A stretch of 64,000 nucleotides of DNA from Isoperla grammatica (GCA_945910005.1 OX246745.1:12761706-12825705); one strand, 5' to 3'. Shown: positions 46,001-56,990, counted from the stretch's first letter. Notes: generated from the sequence alone by a model not told the origin. Made by a program: numbers and translations.

Positions 46001-48825
46001 TATTTTAAAACAAGTTGAGAGTTTTAAGTATGTGGGGAGTGTGGTAGCGAGGGATGGGAAGATGACACAAGAGATAGGAAAAAGGATGCAGCAGTCTATA
46101 GGGTTGTTTCGGTCCATTAGAGATCTAGTATGGAACAGAGAGGTGCCAAAGAAGTGAAAGCTGGCCATATCAAACCTACTTCGTCCCAATACTAACATAA
46201 GCAGAAGAAACTTGGACGATGACAACACCAGAAGAGAGCCTGGTACAAGCTGCAGACATGAAGTTTTTGAGAAGTATTGTGGGGAAGACTAGATGGGATA
46301 AGGAATGACGACATAAGAAACCAACTAGGCGTAAGGAATTTATTGGAGCGTATTGGAGAGAGAAGACTGAAATGGTTCAGACATGTCAAGAGGATGGAAA
46401 GAGAAAGATTGCCGAGGAGAATGCTAGAACTGGAGATTCCAGGTAGAAGAACGAGAGGAAGACCACGACAAAGATGGCACGACAAAGTGAGGAAGGATGT
46501 GGAAATGCGAGGAGGGGACTGGAATGTAGTTGAGGGGGAAGAGTGGTGGCAGGATAGAAGAAGATAGAGAGGCTTATCTAGTTATCTTCAATGCCGACCC
46601 AACGCAGAGTTGGACGTGGCAACAGATGATGATGATGATTTATGACATGAATAAAGATGATGCAATTTTGTGAGGTTGTCACGGGGGGTAAGGGGTGGTC
46701 ACATAGCGAGGGAGGGGAGCAGCAAGGGAGCATCAAACTAAGAAAATCTGTAGTATATTATAGTTCGATATTAGATAAAGCCTATTTATAGTAGTTCTAA
46801 TAATTGAACGATTAAAAATAATATTAAATTGCTTATTTGATATAGGTTCTCTATAGGCCAGTGAGATCGCATTAGTCGCCTAGCCACAGCCACATGCATT
46901 GTTGCCTTCAATACCACTAATTTGTTTCATAGCATTCAGACACAAAAAGTTGTGCATTGTTTTGTATTGTCAAAGTTATTAGTATAGTTCGTGTTGATTT
47001 CCCCCTTTTGTGACGTTGTGTGGTCGTTATTGTTAGCAGTCTAACTCTACCCTTCAGAATTGGCTGCCCCATATAACTGACAAAAAGCTTTTCTCATTTT
47101 TTAACAATGCACCATCATGCAGAAACTTGCTACCACGAACAAAATTACATTTGGGATTATATATATGTTCATACATTTTTCAAAGTGTGAAAACGTGTCA
47201 AAGGAAAGTGGTTAAAGAAACTTTTTAAGATTGCATGCCGTACAAAAATGCTGGGACTAGAGCAAAAAATGCATAATAGAACAGTAAACAATGTGGGGAG
47301 TTTAAATGCATTTCAGAGGTTTCTCTGTGATTATGAATATAGGCTAACTTACCTGGTCATCACATATGCCCACAAGGTCATCGGGCGTAGTGGACCGCAA
47401 GCCTTGTGGTGGCTGTTCCTGACGACAATGCCGCTCATGTTCCTAAACATACAACCAACATGCGGTTACGGGCCATCGGGTGGTAGGTAAACACTCACCA
47501 CACGATAATTCTAAACTGTTAGGCCTACCTCATCTCTATGAGACAGACTTATGAATGAAAAAATCAAGGGTATTGAAAAAGGAACTTACGCTGACTTCGT
47601 TTAGTGTCTCGAACTCGGCATCGCAGCTGTCACACAAGTAGATGTCAATGAAAGGCTGAGATTGCACCATCGGTTTTTGCCCCCCAGAACCCTTACTTCC
47701 TCGAGGAAGCAAATACTTTCTGGGACTGCAGTCTACCTTTCGGTCGTAAATCTAAAAATAAAGAAATAGTACCAAATGTTTATATTATTATGGACAATCA
47801 TGAGTAACATAAAGCACATTTTACTATTTCAGTAGGTAATGGGAGTGTAAATTTTTAGCAGTGTTGGGTCAAGGTTTATTTGTGAATTGTGATATTATTA
47901 TAGGCTAGTATTTAGGCCTATGGATGGCTTCGTAAGAAGTAAGGATGAGGCGCGATTTAAATATTGTTTTTTCTGCAGTAAGATGAAATTTTTAAGATTA
48001 TAAATGTTTTAAATCATTCCATCAGCTGTCACAGGTCGACTTACAACAAGCAATTGTTTCCTATTCATGCATGGTGAAATACCGGTACTATGGTATTTCA
48101 CCTGTAAAGCATGTTATCAATTAAATACACCAACCAACTTACCACATTTTGATTCCTAAACGTAACCAGCAGCTTTCCATTTTCCTTATTAAGCAATGAT
48201 GTTGTCCCATCACACAGGTCAACAAACTTCAATATGTCAACTGGATATTTAGCAAGGTCATGGCAAAATGTCAGCATGAAGTCACAGGCATGATACGCAT
48301 AACACTGTGTCACTAATGATTTCAACTTCCAGAGCCATTCCTAAACACATGAGAAAGAACAATTTAAATAAATTCAATTGAAAAAACTATGGTGTCCTGA
48401 ACAAAAAGCTAGCTGCACAAATAAAAACAATCTGAATACTACTTACATCGCCAATATGATCAGGTTTTACCAGGGGAATTTTAAACGGAATGTCATTAGG
48501 CCACCATTTTGGAGTTGGCATGTTATCGCAGCACAAATGATCCCGTCTTACAGAACAGTTCAACATGAGAACAATGAACTTTTCAAGTTGCTTCTCTGTG
48601 ATCTTCTCCAAAGACGTTGGAAGACCATCGGCAAATAGGAGAGGTAGATTGGACACAACTGTCCCTTCCTCAGTGACTCCACCCAGTTTTGACATACTTC
48701 TTGGCTTGGGGAAAGTCTGCCCAACTGTGGTCAAGTTTTCAATCCCCACGCATTATAACCTAGTTTCTTGATTTCACATGGTACTATAGCCAACCATGTG
48801 CATAGATCCAACATTCATCTCTCAC
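43019..48825 (-). CDS. NRF1/EWG-like DNA-binding-domain protein with C2H2-like zinc finger
   Basis: Seven coding exons (48825-48447, 48340-48143, 47751-47590, 47442-47353, 45278-44903, 44301-43706, 43090-43019) join in phase. From the first in-frame Met at 48,695 they give 580 residues. Residues 20-120 show GLPTSLEKITEKQLEKFI, PKWWPNDIPF and a W..L..LVTQCYAYH block. The same order (G-P-S-K-T-QL-FI-ML, WWP-DIP, W-L-V-CY-H) is found in the NRF1/erect-wing DNA-binding domain. A CDSC...EHERHC zinc finger spans an exon junction, followed by a basic, serine-rich C-terminal half. I infer a nuclear DNA-binding protein and do not recognise the exact orthologue. The 5' coding end is uncertain because of an apparent frameshift near 48,736. 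Confidence 0.85.
43285..43680. mobile_element. MITE adjoining a splice donor of the NRF1-like gene
   Basis: The termini GGGTGCGTTCCAACTTGA and the inverse of GGGTGTGTTCCAACTTGA bracket 396 bp rich in ACCACTAnnCACTA repeats. The right end lies about 25 bases from the donor of the sixth coding exon. No target duplication is visible. Confidence 0.75.
43706..44301 (-). CDS. NRF1-like gene, sixth coding exon
   Basis: Acceptor ATTTAG, donor GTAAGA. Encodes LSERSVRLLKKCPPLKVMLP, a VIDLCSSDDED motif that looks like a SUMO-interacting motif (hydrophobic core followed by acidic and serine residues), and a basic PRKRWRRGRKS stretch, a likely nuclear localisation signal. The functions of both motifs are inferred. 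Confidence 0.85.
44473..44496. repeat. Poly-C tract
   Basis: About 23 consecutive C bases inside an intron of the NRF1-like gene. Confidence 0.9.
44903..45278 (-). CDS. NRF1-like gene, fifth coding exon
   Basis: The acceptor CTAG follows a long T tract; donor GTAAGT. Encodes CEDVECWRSFGSPQRPKPFK, GTVPFSSPLG and RVSWSHLYRNAQ, a basic region rich in W, R and P. No domain recognised. Confidence 0.85.
45490..45730 (+). pseudogene. LINE 3'-end fragment
   Basis: Reads LLRDRWRDQIKQSIEERGES, RRWEDRKKWRELLETA, then EDEVLSLASKH and a stop. Same tail type as the fragment at 15.55 kb. Lies antisense in an intron of the NRF1-like gene. Confidence 0.6.
45837..46640 (+). pseudogene. RTE-like LINE reverse-transcriptase C-terminal region, broken
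   Basis: Reads EEYGLVFGSDKSEVMLM, QVESFKYVGSVVARDGK, a stop near 46,155, a frame change, then RRLKWFRHVKRMERERLPRR, RGRPRQRWHDKVRKDV and DRRR followed by a stop. It ends in GATGATGATGAT, like the short 3' tail repeats of RTE-like LINEs. The order matches the thumb and C-terminal part of endonuclease/reverse transcriptases. At least three interruptions; inactive. Confidence 0.75.
47353..47442 (-). CDS. NRF1-like gene, fourth coding exon, second half of zinc finger
   Basis: A 90-bp exon; acceptor GTTTAG, donor GTAAGT. Encodes EHERHCRQEQPP, supplying the His/Cys half of the finger, and TPDDLVGICDDQ. Confidence 0.88.
47590..47751 (-). CDS. NRF1-like gene, third coding exon, first half of zinc finger
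   Basis: Acceptor TTTTAG, donor GTAAGT, phase 0. Encodes a basic linker and IYLCDSCDAEFETLNEVS, the CxxC half of a C2H2-like finger. Confidence 0.88.
48143..48340 (-). CDS. NRF1-like gene, second coding exon
   Basis: Acceptor GTTTAG, donor GTAAGT, phase 0 at both ends. Encodes EWLWKLKSLVTQCYAYH and a following helical stretch, corresponding to the end of the NRF1-type domain. Confidence 0.85.
48447..48825 (-). CDS. NRF1-like gene, first coding exon with NRF1-type motif
   Basis: The acceptor TTTTTCAG ends at 48,826 and the donor GTAAGT begins at 48,446. The main frame encodes SMSKLGGVTEEG, GLPTSLEKITEKQLEKFI and PKWWPNDIPFKIPL. A second frame from ATG 48,814 encodes 27 plausible residues (LDLCTWLAIVPCEIKKLGYN) and stops at 48,731. 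It overlaps the start of the main frame, which lacks its own ATG before 48,695. Confidence 0.75.
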
Positions 48826-49972
48826 CTGAAAAATGAAACAACGTAACTTAGATAAAAGGTATTGAATGCTAAGCAAGTTACGCAATGACATCAGTGTGGC
48901 TACACATGTTTTTAATATTAGAAGTAGGGGTGTTTACGGGCACACTTAAGCCGCCCACTCCGTGCATCTACGGTTTCAACTTTTCAATACCCGTTCCTTT
49001 GCCCCAGTTAAAATAATTCTATGGGTTGCCACTACAGAACCGTTTTACACTCCATTCTGTGTACAAACTGCATAGCCGTAGTCATCCAGTCACGACTCGT
49101 GAGTGAACCGTCAGTATCTCAAGTTGGAGGTGTTTCCTACTCCTACCACAGTATAAGGAGGATACAAAAGCGAAACGTGAGCGATATTCCATCGGCCAAC
49201 TACTCGGCGCATAGCTACGGTCGCCCTGGCGACGAGTTATCCGAGTTAGCTCATATTGGTGGCGAGGAGGTATTCCTCTCCCCCTCCCCCTAGGACTCAC
49301 GTCCATGGTCTCGTTGAGTTTGGTCTAACCCACCGCTACAAACGCCACCCGCTTCCGGCACGCAAGTCGTCTGCTGTACCAGGCATAGCACTTTTGCTAC
49401 TGTATTCTCCTTATACTGTACTCCTATCATAGGAGCCACAAATGGAAAACATAAATTTGAGTTTCTTAGAGAACACTCTTTCTGTGCAAAACAGGATGTT
49501 CTTTTGACCAAGTTTACATTAATACACGTTTCATTGTCCAAAACATTCTACAATGAATGGTAGGTAGGCTTTTTTAAAAAAAAAATCGTGTTTAGACTAT
49601 GGAGTAGGAGGCCTATAAGCCTACATAAACGTTAGGCCTAGTTATAATTAGAGACAAGCTATTTTTGGTGAATGATTTTTACACGAAATTTCTCAAAAAT
49701 GATCTTTTTTGAATTTGAATGGTTTGGAAACTAATCAAAAATGTCTGTAAAATAATATCTATCAAGTTTGAACACTCATTTCTAAATATCACATTATAAA
49801 TGTGTTGTAAAACCTTTTAAAACCCAATCACGTACAAATAAGTTTAAGGTTGGGATGCGGAACAAACCCAAATAGTTGGACACCTGACTACAATACCTTC
49901 TAAATAGGCCTAGGCCTACTATAATAACAACACTGTTTGAAAATCGAACATATGCCACCGCTTACCGCACAG

Positions 49973-51113
49973 TAGGGGTGGGATAAATCGGTTAATTAGC
50001 CTACCTAATCGGTTAATCGGCGATATTAACCGCGATTAACCGATTAATCGAAATTCTTTTAAAAAATCTTATAAATACCATATATGGATAACAAATTAAG
50101 GTAGGCCTATTTGTCAAATCTACGAGAACCATGTTTTTCCAACGAAATTTAAAAACCACTTTTTCGTGTTACCTGTTAGTACTGTATCTTTCCAATTATG
50201 TAAGCCGCATGCTTATTTATTACGTATTTGTTTTAAATAAATTTAATTAAGTTGATTTGGCAAGAGCCTATGTCTATGCACGCCATTCGCCATTAGCAAC
50301 ATGCACAGCCTACTGGGTGCTACAATCAGCTGTTCTACGTTGTTTCTGTAGTCCGCCGCTAGATGGCACTAAATGCCACCAGGTTAGCTAACGTATGAAA
50401 TGAAACCGAATATCGCCTGCAAATTTGAAGAAGGGGTAATTTATTTCTTGGGTATAAATTAATTTTTAAATAAATTACCCCTTCTTCACATTAATCCTTC
50501 TTCAAATTTGAAGGTGTAATTTATCGAAAATACTATGATTATTATAGGCTACAGTAACTTGTGTTTAAATTGGTGCACCTGCTGATAACAAAAAACCAAA
50601 GCACTTATTTTGCTGCAGAGATATTTCTCTTCATCCCAGTTTTGAACAATGGTGAATGGCGTGCATAGCCCTAGGCATAAGCTCTAGCCAATTCAACATA
50701 ATTCAAATTGATTTTAAACATTACGTACCATTTAAAGCATGCGTCTTACATAGCATACTTGGAAACATACAGTAGGCTTTAACAGGTAGCATGAAAAAGT
50801 GATTTTTGTTAAATTTCGTTAAAAAAAATGGTTCTTGTAGATTTGACAAATACCCAAATTAAATTAATTTTTTTAATTCCATTTAATGTTAGGCACGCGT
50901 TCGAGCCGCTAAGCATAGGCTACTCACGTGAGTAGGCCTACGGTTCTGCAAGGTATAATAAAGTAGGCTACCCTACATTAAAAAAACATTAGTTTTCCAC
51001 CTTTGTGTTGTATTTGTATTGTTGAGCTCACGGTTAATGGAACGGGAAAATCACTAACCGGTTTTCCAGCCACGGGTGGTTAATCGGTTAACCGATTAGT
51101 TATCCCACCCCTA
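49973..51113. mobile_element. Foldback hAT-like element with about 400-bp inverted arms
   Basis: Both ends read TAGGGGTGGGATAA inward, followed by TTAATCGG blocks. Flanks CCGCACAG and CCACACAA match at six of eight positions. Inside, TTTGTCAAATCTACGAGAACC near 50,110 pairs with its inverse near 50,850, and GCACGCCATTCGCCATT near 50,280 with its inverse near 50,650, so the arms extend several hundred bases. A second small palindrome (AATTTGAAGAAGGGGTAATTT and inverse) sits in the centre at 50,424-50,520. It lies in the presumed first intron of the NRF1-like gene. Confidence 0.75.
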
Positions 51114-51564
51114 CCACACAATTGAGTTTTCAAGTCAGTGGTAGGTGTGCGTGCGCACCCCAAAACGGTTTGAGGCATAGGCTACATATTATATCTTGCG
51201 ATCTGACATACAATCCAATTTCCAAACTGGGCCCTATTATGTAACTTTGCTGTCAAAACGAATTCTGCCTGCCAATTCAAACTTGTTATGTTAAAAGTAC
51301 CCTAATGAAATCAATATTATTATTAAGTCTATATCTGCAACAGGACCGAGGTCCCACTAGGCCTAGTGAAAATTTAATATACTGTATAATATGATGATTG
51401 ATGAATGATTATGAGAAAGAGAGGATGGGAAGCCTGGTACTGGCACGTAGCCTAATACTGTCGAAAAGTACCAATGGAACCATCGATTTACGTCCCATCC
51501 GAAGGACTGTGTAACTTTGACCAGTCATTTAGGCCTAGCCTAGGTTCCTCCACTAACCTGGGCT

Positions 51565-51702
51565 GCGATTCTAAATGGGCATCGATAAGTTTAACCCGAG
51601 TTTTTGTCGTCAAAAGAAGGCGATGAGCAAACACCGCCTTGCATTTGCGTACGGTAACGACAAAAAGCACGCGTTAAACTTATCACGGCCATTCAGAATC
51701 GC
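51565..51702. mobile_element. Short hairpin MITE, family A copy 2
   Basis: GCGATTCTAAATGGGC on the left and GCCATTCAGAATCGC on the right; inner arms CGATAAGTTTAACCC... and ...GCGTTAAACTTATC. 138 bp. Same family as the unit at 32,171. Confidence 0.8.
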
Positions 51703-51804
51703 ACTGCTGGACTGCCAAGCAGATCACGAGAAGAATGGAGCTGTTAAACACAAGCATTCGAACCCTCCAATCCAAGGGGGGGGGGGGGACGTAAAACGGG
51801 GCTA

Positions 51805-52170
51805 GGGGCCTAGCATAGGCCTAGGCCTAGGCCCTACTAATTTTTTATTTATGCATTTCATTATTCCACGCACATAAAAGCCATAGAATTTGCATAAGGC
51901 TAGGCTAGGCCTAGACTAGGGGTGTTTACTTAAGCCTTGGCCTACTTCTATGTTTAATGTTGCAATATTATTTCAGTACAACCACATTGGGGGTAAGGGG
52001 CTAGGGCTAGGAGATGTAGGCCTAGCTAGGCCTATGTAAATAATATTCATTTGACGTTAAAAGTGTCCCGCCAATACCGTGCGCAAAAAACGGTGCAACA
52101 ACTGCTGATGACCTTTCCACCTGGCGTTCGCTAGGCTAGGCCTATCCTAGGTCTAGGCTAGGCCTAGGCC
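51805..52170. repeat. TAGGCC/CCTAGG palindrome cluster
   Basis: Runs such as CATAGGCCTAGGCCTAGGCC at about 51,813-51,832 and CTAGGCCTAGGCCTAGGGGC at about 52,158-52,177, with several shorter ones between. Immediately downstream of the presumed exon 1 donor of the NRF1-like gene (52,203). Confidence 0.85.
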
Positions 52171-52202
52171 TAGGGGCCAGCCTACTTGAGCACAGTACTC
52201 AC

Positions 52203-52460
52203 CTGTTTTCAAAAATGAAGCCGTTGCAATCGTTCTGCATACTTTATTATGATAAAAGTCTTCATTCACGTGAATATTTGCGGTAGGCTGAAGATAAACA
52301 TAAATTTCGTCGAGATATCAACACGAAATTACACCATAAGAAATTTTGCCAGGATTTATATATGCTCAGAAACTTCAAGAAGATGTCGTAGGCTACACAG
52401 TGTACGTTCCTACAACCACAAATGCGCAAAACTGAAATACAAGATGGCGCATGTAGAGTT
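52203..52460 (-). other. Presumed 5' non-coding exon of the NRF1-like gene
   Basis: AAAACAG|GTGAGTAC gives a strong donor at 52,203. Upstream lies a YY1-like AAGATGGCGCATG (plus strand 52,441-52,453), a motif frequent near transcription starts. No coding frame. The 5' limit is a guess. Confidence 0.45.
52441..52453. promoter_or_regulatory. YY1-like AAGATGGCGC motif near presumed promoter
   Basis: AAGATGGCGCATG matches the core YY1 motif and includes GCGCATG, half of an NRF1 site. Its position just upstream of the presumed first exon donor fits a start region. Confidence 0.4.
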
Positions 52461-53496
52461 GTAGACTTGCTTGAGTTGTGAAATAGCCCACAGAGTGCAC
52501 CACAAGCGAGTGGGCAAACCGCACCTCGGTTCGTGTGTGTGGTACATTGCCCATTGTTTCACCAGGGCCGTGACCAGAGCTTACTCATGCAGATTAATGT
52601 TCGAAACCAAGGGCGCCCGCAGAATTTTTACCAGTGTTGACGGGGGGGGGGGGGGAGGGAGGGGGGGCAATGAACATTTAATAACCTATACACACTCCTT
52701 TGCACCATACATGGTGACTCGGTCGCAGTCCGGGGGGGGGGGGGATGCCCCCTTGCCCATTCAGCCGCCTGGCGTTGATGTTATAAACATTTTGTATAGA
52801 TGATTGGATCACGGATTTAAAACAGTATTTGATAAACCCGAAATGATTTGGTTCATACCATGAATGACGTTTATATACATGGAAATTCTATAGTATGCCT
52901 CATTCAAGGTTGAGTGGGGCATCTGTAGGATCTTGTCTTGTAAATTGCCATTTTTGGGGAATTAGCTACGGACGACAAAGGCCAGCATAGGCCTACTCTC
53001 AATTACGAGTTTAATAGGGAATGCGCATGGATTTTCTACAGTTCTTGAAGTGTGCGAAATAGATCTTCAAAACACCAGAAACGTAATTTAAAAGTTTTGA
53101 AATAAACAGCAAAAACTCAAAATTTCCGATGTTCTGTTTCTCTCACTTTAATTTTCAAAAGGCTCAAAATGGCCTCTTGCTGCAAACACAGTGTAGAAGA
53201 AGAATCGATAAAGAAGTAGTACTACAATGAGGTAAAAATTATAATGGTGAATAACCATAGGGAATAACGTATGTCAATCCATTCCCCGTTGCGCTGTAAA
53301 AATTCGCCGTGCGGTGTGTTGTTCCATTGGTTGTTCAAACTGTGACGTCGATGTTCGTCGATGTTCGTTCATGAATAACTTTTCCACTGCTTTCTAGATG
53401 AACCTAGAAGAAATCAATTAAATTTGTGAGGGCCTACTAGAACTAGAATTTGACTTCAAGCCGTTGTCACTTATTTTAAAACAAAGCTTAGTTGAT

Positions 53497-53656
53497 ATGC
53501 TACGTTTACAGCTACGCGTTGCGAGCGAAGCGAGGGCGCGAGCTCCAATCAGTGACCGAGTTTGCGTGAGCTATTAACTTCTTTGCGTGAAACTCGGCCG
53601 CTGATTGGAGCTCGCGCCCTCGCTTCTCTCGCAACGCGTAGCTGTAAAGGTGCCAT
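53497..53656. mobile_element. Palindromic MITE, family B copy 1
   Basis: ATGCTACGTTTACAGCTACG on the left with a nearly complete inverse on the right. The arms include GCGAGCGAAGCGAGGGCGCG. Single bases differ between the arms (for example CTTCTCTCGC in place of CTTCGCTCGC). Confidence 0.85.
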
Positions 53657-53809
53657 AAGAGGGCTGTGATGACATAGGTCGAACAAACAATAGGGAAGTC
53701 TCATCAAAAATAAATATTCCTCAAAGTACCTAAAAATGGAAGATCATTATCTAAAAGTACGGGCGGTATAATTTTTATATCTGAGAAGCGTATATTTCCA
53801 ATTCTTTTA

Positions 53810-53957
53810 TGCTACGTTTACAGCTACGCGTTGCGAGCGAAGCGAGGGCGCGAGCTCCAATCAGCGGCCGAGTTTGTAACTTCTTTGCATGAAACTCGGC
53901 CGCTGATTGGAGCTCGCGCCCTCGCTTCGCTCGCAACGCGTAGCTGTAAACGTAGCA
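53810..53957. mobile_element. Palindromic MITE, family B copy 2, with TTA flanks
   Basis: Starts TGCTACGTTTACAGCTACG and ends in its exact inverse, flanked by TTA on both sides as in PIF/Harbinger insertions. The same orientation cannot be defined because it is a palindrome. About 150 bases beyond the end of copy 1. Confidence 0.85.
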
Positions 53958-54376
53958 TTAGCATTTTAAGTTTGAAATTTGGAACTTCTTGTTTCGTAAT
54001 TGAAAAACGGCTCTTGACGTCACATGTCATGTAAACAACTGCCTCCTTGAAGTATTCTTAATAATATCAACGATATTAAGTTGGACATTTTACAATATGC
54101 AGTGACTTTACAACAATGTCTTTTATACCACTGTTTTCTTCAGAAAATACATTTTGATACAGTATTTACCAAAACGTGTTTAAAATAATGCAATTATTAA
54201 ACATATTGTTGTTAATTAATGTTGAGAAGTGTTCATTTACTAACTATAAATAAACGTTGGTTCAGTTAGAGTCTTATGAGAGCAATAATCTACTAAAGGG
54301 TGGGATTTCAGTACTATTTGTATGATATAAAATTACTGTTTACTGACATATGACGTCAGAACCTTGAAATCACGAG

Positions 54377-54390
54377 CAAGATGGCGCAGG
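54377..54390 (+). promoter_or_regulatory. Isolated YY1-like motif CAAGATGGCGCAGG
   Basis: It resembles the start-region motif at 52,441, but only a six-codon frame follows its ATG and no splice donor is evident. It may mark an unannotated promoter or be chance. Confidence 0.3.
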
Positions 54391-54983
54391 TCCGTTTCTG
54401 AGCGTGTTTTGGTAGCAGTATCTTTGACTTGCTGTTAAAGCGATGTTAATGCACCTTTCGAGCTAACCAGTAAGCAAATAAAAAAAATGCGTGAGACTTC
54501 CCTATTGGTTGCTACTAGTAGATAGTTTCATTATTGTGTATTTCTTTGATTCGCGTACATTCAATGTTTGTCTGCAACAAAACACTATGGAGTGACTATT
54601 TTTGCATTCGAGACTAAAACTATTTTGATAACAACAGCTAGCCATTGTTTCATAACGAAGTGAAAACCGAGGTGACAACGGCTCTAGCCCTATATTTCAA
54701 ACCCAATGGCTCTAGGTTGTTTCATTGTTCTAGTTGTAAGTTTCATTGCTTCATCTAGAAGGCAGTGGCAAATTCATTCCGTGATTCCCTGGATAGACGT
54801 CACAGGCGATTTGAAAATAAGAATGCGGGAAACAGTAAATCTAAAACTTTGTCTTCATAGAAACTGTTACAAATTAATCTTAAAACTTTCAAATTTGTTT
54901 CCGGTTGTGTGTTTTTTGTTTTCAGATGAAGACCTATCTATTTCACACACTTGCAGAGATATAGAGAATACATGCACATTCCC

Positions 54984-54984
<1 letters not shown>

Positions 54985-55042
<58 letters not shown>
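54985..55042. repeat. (ATA)n microsatellite
   Basis: About 58 bases of ATA/TAA trinucleotide repeat. Confidence 0.95.
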
Positions 55043-55043
<1 letters not shown>

Positions 55044-55054
55044 TTGTTAATATA

Positions 55055-56950
55055 ACGGCCGCTGGTTGGCTGCCGCTCACCCACCCGTGACGGAAGCATT
55101 ACCGTAGTTCCACTTTTGGCACAACCGTGCGCCCATTATTAAAAAATAAAAAACCTTCACTATTTTGGCATTGAATTTAAAATTTCCAAATTGAGATAAA
55201 GTAAACTAAAATAACTATGCTAGCTTCAGTCCATCCCTCTAATGATCCATCACCAGCTTTCCACTCGTGAGCCCAGAAATAAAACCCCATAGGTATGTAC
55301 TATAAAAGTGAACACGCCTAAAATGCAACTAAAGCTGTAAGTCGTACTACGTCCATATAAATAAAAAGTAAAACAACAATTAACATTAAAATTCTAAAAA
55401 TAACCCCATCATCAGGTACGTGCCAGGTACACTGGTACAGGTTGTCAGATCAAATGTACATGAAGCAGTCCCATACAGGTTCATATAATATTTCCTAGCC
55501 CCGGCTACGATTGCACATCGCCCACCTCTTCAACGTCTGCTGGGCAATCACATCCGCAGGCAGCGCTGACCATTCCACTCCCTCGTCGTCCTGTCAACAA
55601 ATTAAATCTTCCCAACATCATTATTCCTTATACCCTCCTTTGAAACCTGCACTAATGATCCCTTCTAGCACCATACACCCTCCTCTTGCAATCTGAGTTT
55701 CATTCCATCCCCCCGTGTAAAGATTACATTCCTCCTTCTCTCCAGAGGTTTCCACTTCAACTCTCCCAACATTTACATATCTGTAACACTTTCATCATTC
55801 TGTGCTATCATACACCAAACACCACCTCCTGCCTCTCCCACCTACTCCTAGTCCTACCCATGACCATTCTTGCCACCCCCGCTGCACCTTTGCCACCACC
55901 CAGATCACCCGACAGGGTATATCTTACTATCTGTGACCCAGACCTCCCTCTTCCTATATGGATTCCATGCAGCTCCGGCATACTCCATACCAGTCTAACA
56001 ATCGTTTTGTAGGCTATTTACTTACCTCACCCTCATGGCTCCCTTCAAATTCCCCATCACGATAAACCCAAAACTCTATTTCCGTTCTTCACAACCTCTT
56101 GAACCTAGTATTCAAGTCAATGAAGTCATCCTAGTCCACTGAGATCGGTATTCCGACTATTCCATAATATTCATGAGTGATGAAGATCGGTTAAAATGGC
56201 AAGGTATACGTTAGCTGAAAACTGGAGGGTGGGACGACAGTTTTTTGGGTGTTCTTCTTTCTGGACTGCCGCTGGACATTGAGGGATTGGAAGGACCAAC
56301 ATTGAGGGGTCTTTGAGGGTGTATAGGGCGACAGGGGAAAGTCGAAGCCTTTACGTCCAAGAAGAAAGACTTGCCAATGGATGAGAGAAAAGGGGATGGT
56401 CGGTGGCAAAGATATTATAAAATTCCTTGGTCGGTCGTGGAGGGAGAGGAAATCTAAAGGAAGGGGGAATCTCAGATCCGTACGAAGGGAGGGAAGGTCA
56501 CAAGATGTTTTTTTTACTCGCAAAGCTGAGAATTATCGCATCTCCCTTGTCACGGGGGGAGGGGGAGGCGATGCACCATGTCTATAACACACGCGTCTCT
56601 CCAAGGTAGGGTGGATCCGGGCAACTCTGAGACCAGTTTTCAAATCACGCGCGTTGAATTGATGCTCCGTCTTCAGCGTTTGGTTTTGTTCTGACTACCG
56701 CCTTGAGGAGATCACCCGTACCCGCAACACACACAACACACTTTCGAGAACTTCTTTATCGATCTTCCGGACCCGACACGACCCGGTTATTTCTCTATGG
56801 ACAGAATCATATAAGACCTTATTCACCGCCAGGATCGCCAACGAGAGTTTCTTGTCTTTGTTTTTAGCAAGATCTTTGTTATACTACCAGCGTGACACCT
56901 ACTGGGTTCTGTGGGTACTACACACCTTCTGGCAAGAAACGAAATTCAGT
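55055..56950. other. Region upstream of makorin, no gene seen
   Basis: Open frames at 55.5-56.6 kb lack domains and splice context. A 37-base block at about 55,058-55,095 is an inverted copy of 59,478-59,514. The last few hundred bases should hold the makorin promoter and 5' untranslated region, without a clear core motif. Confidence 0.4.
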
Positions 56951-56955
56951 GAAAA

Positions 56956-56990
56956 ATGGCGGAATACGTTTGTACAGAAGAGCAGTGCCG
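56956..56990 (+). CDS. MKRN: Makorin coding exon 1
   Basis: The ATG lies in a good context (GAAAAATGGCGG). 35 bases encode 11 residues plus two bases, followed by the donor GTAAGA. Phase 2 fits the CGG-starting exon at 59,949. Its shortness makes the call less certain than the later exons. Confidence 0.65.

Noticed and set aside
48378..48771. Plus-strand frames opposite the NRF1-like first coding exon
   Set aside because: The minus-strand frame has the recognisable domain and splice borders; the plus frames have neither.
56191..56600. Overlapping frames rich in Arg/Gly at 56.2-56.6 kb as a gene
   Set aside because: Purine-rich low-complexity sequence, no domain, no splice context, open on both strands.
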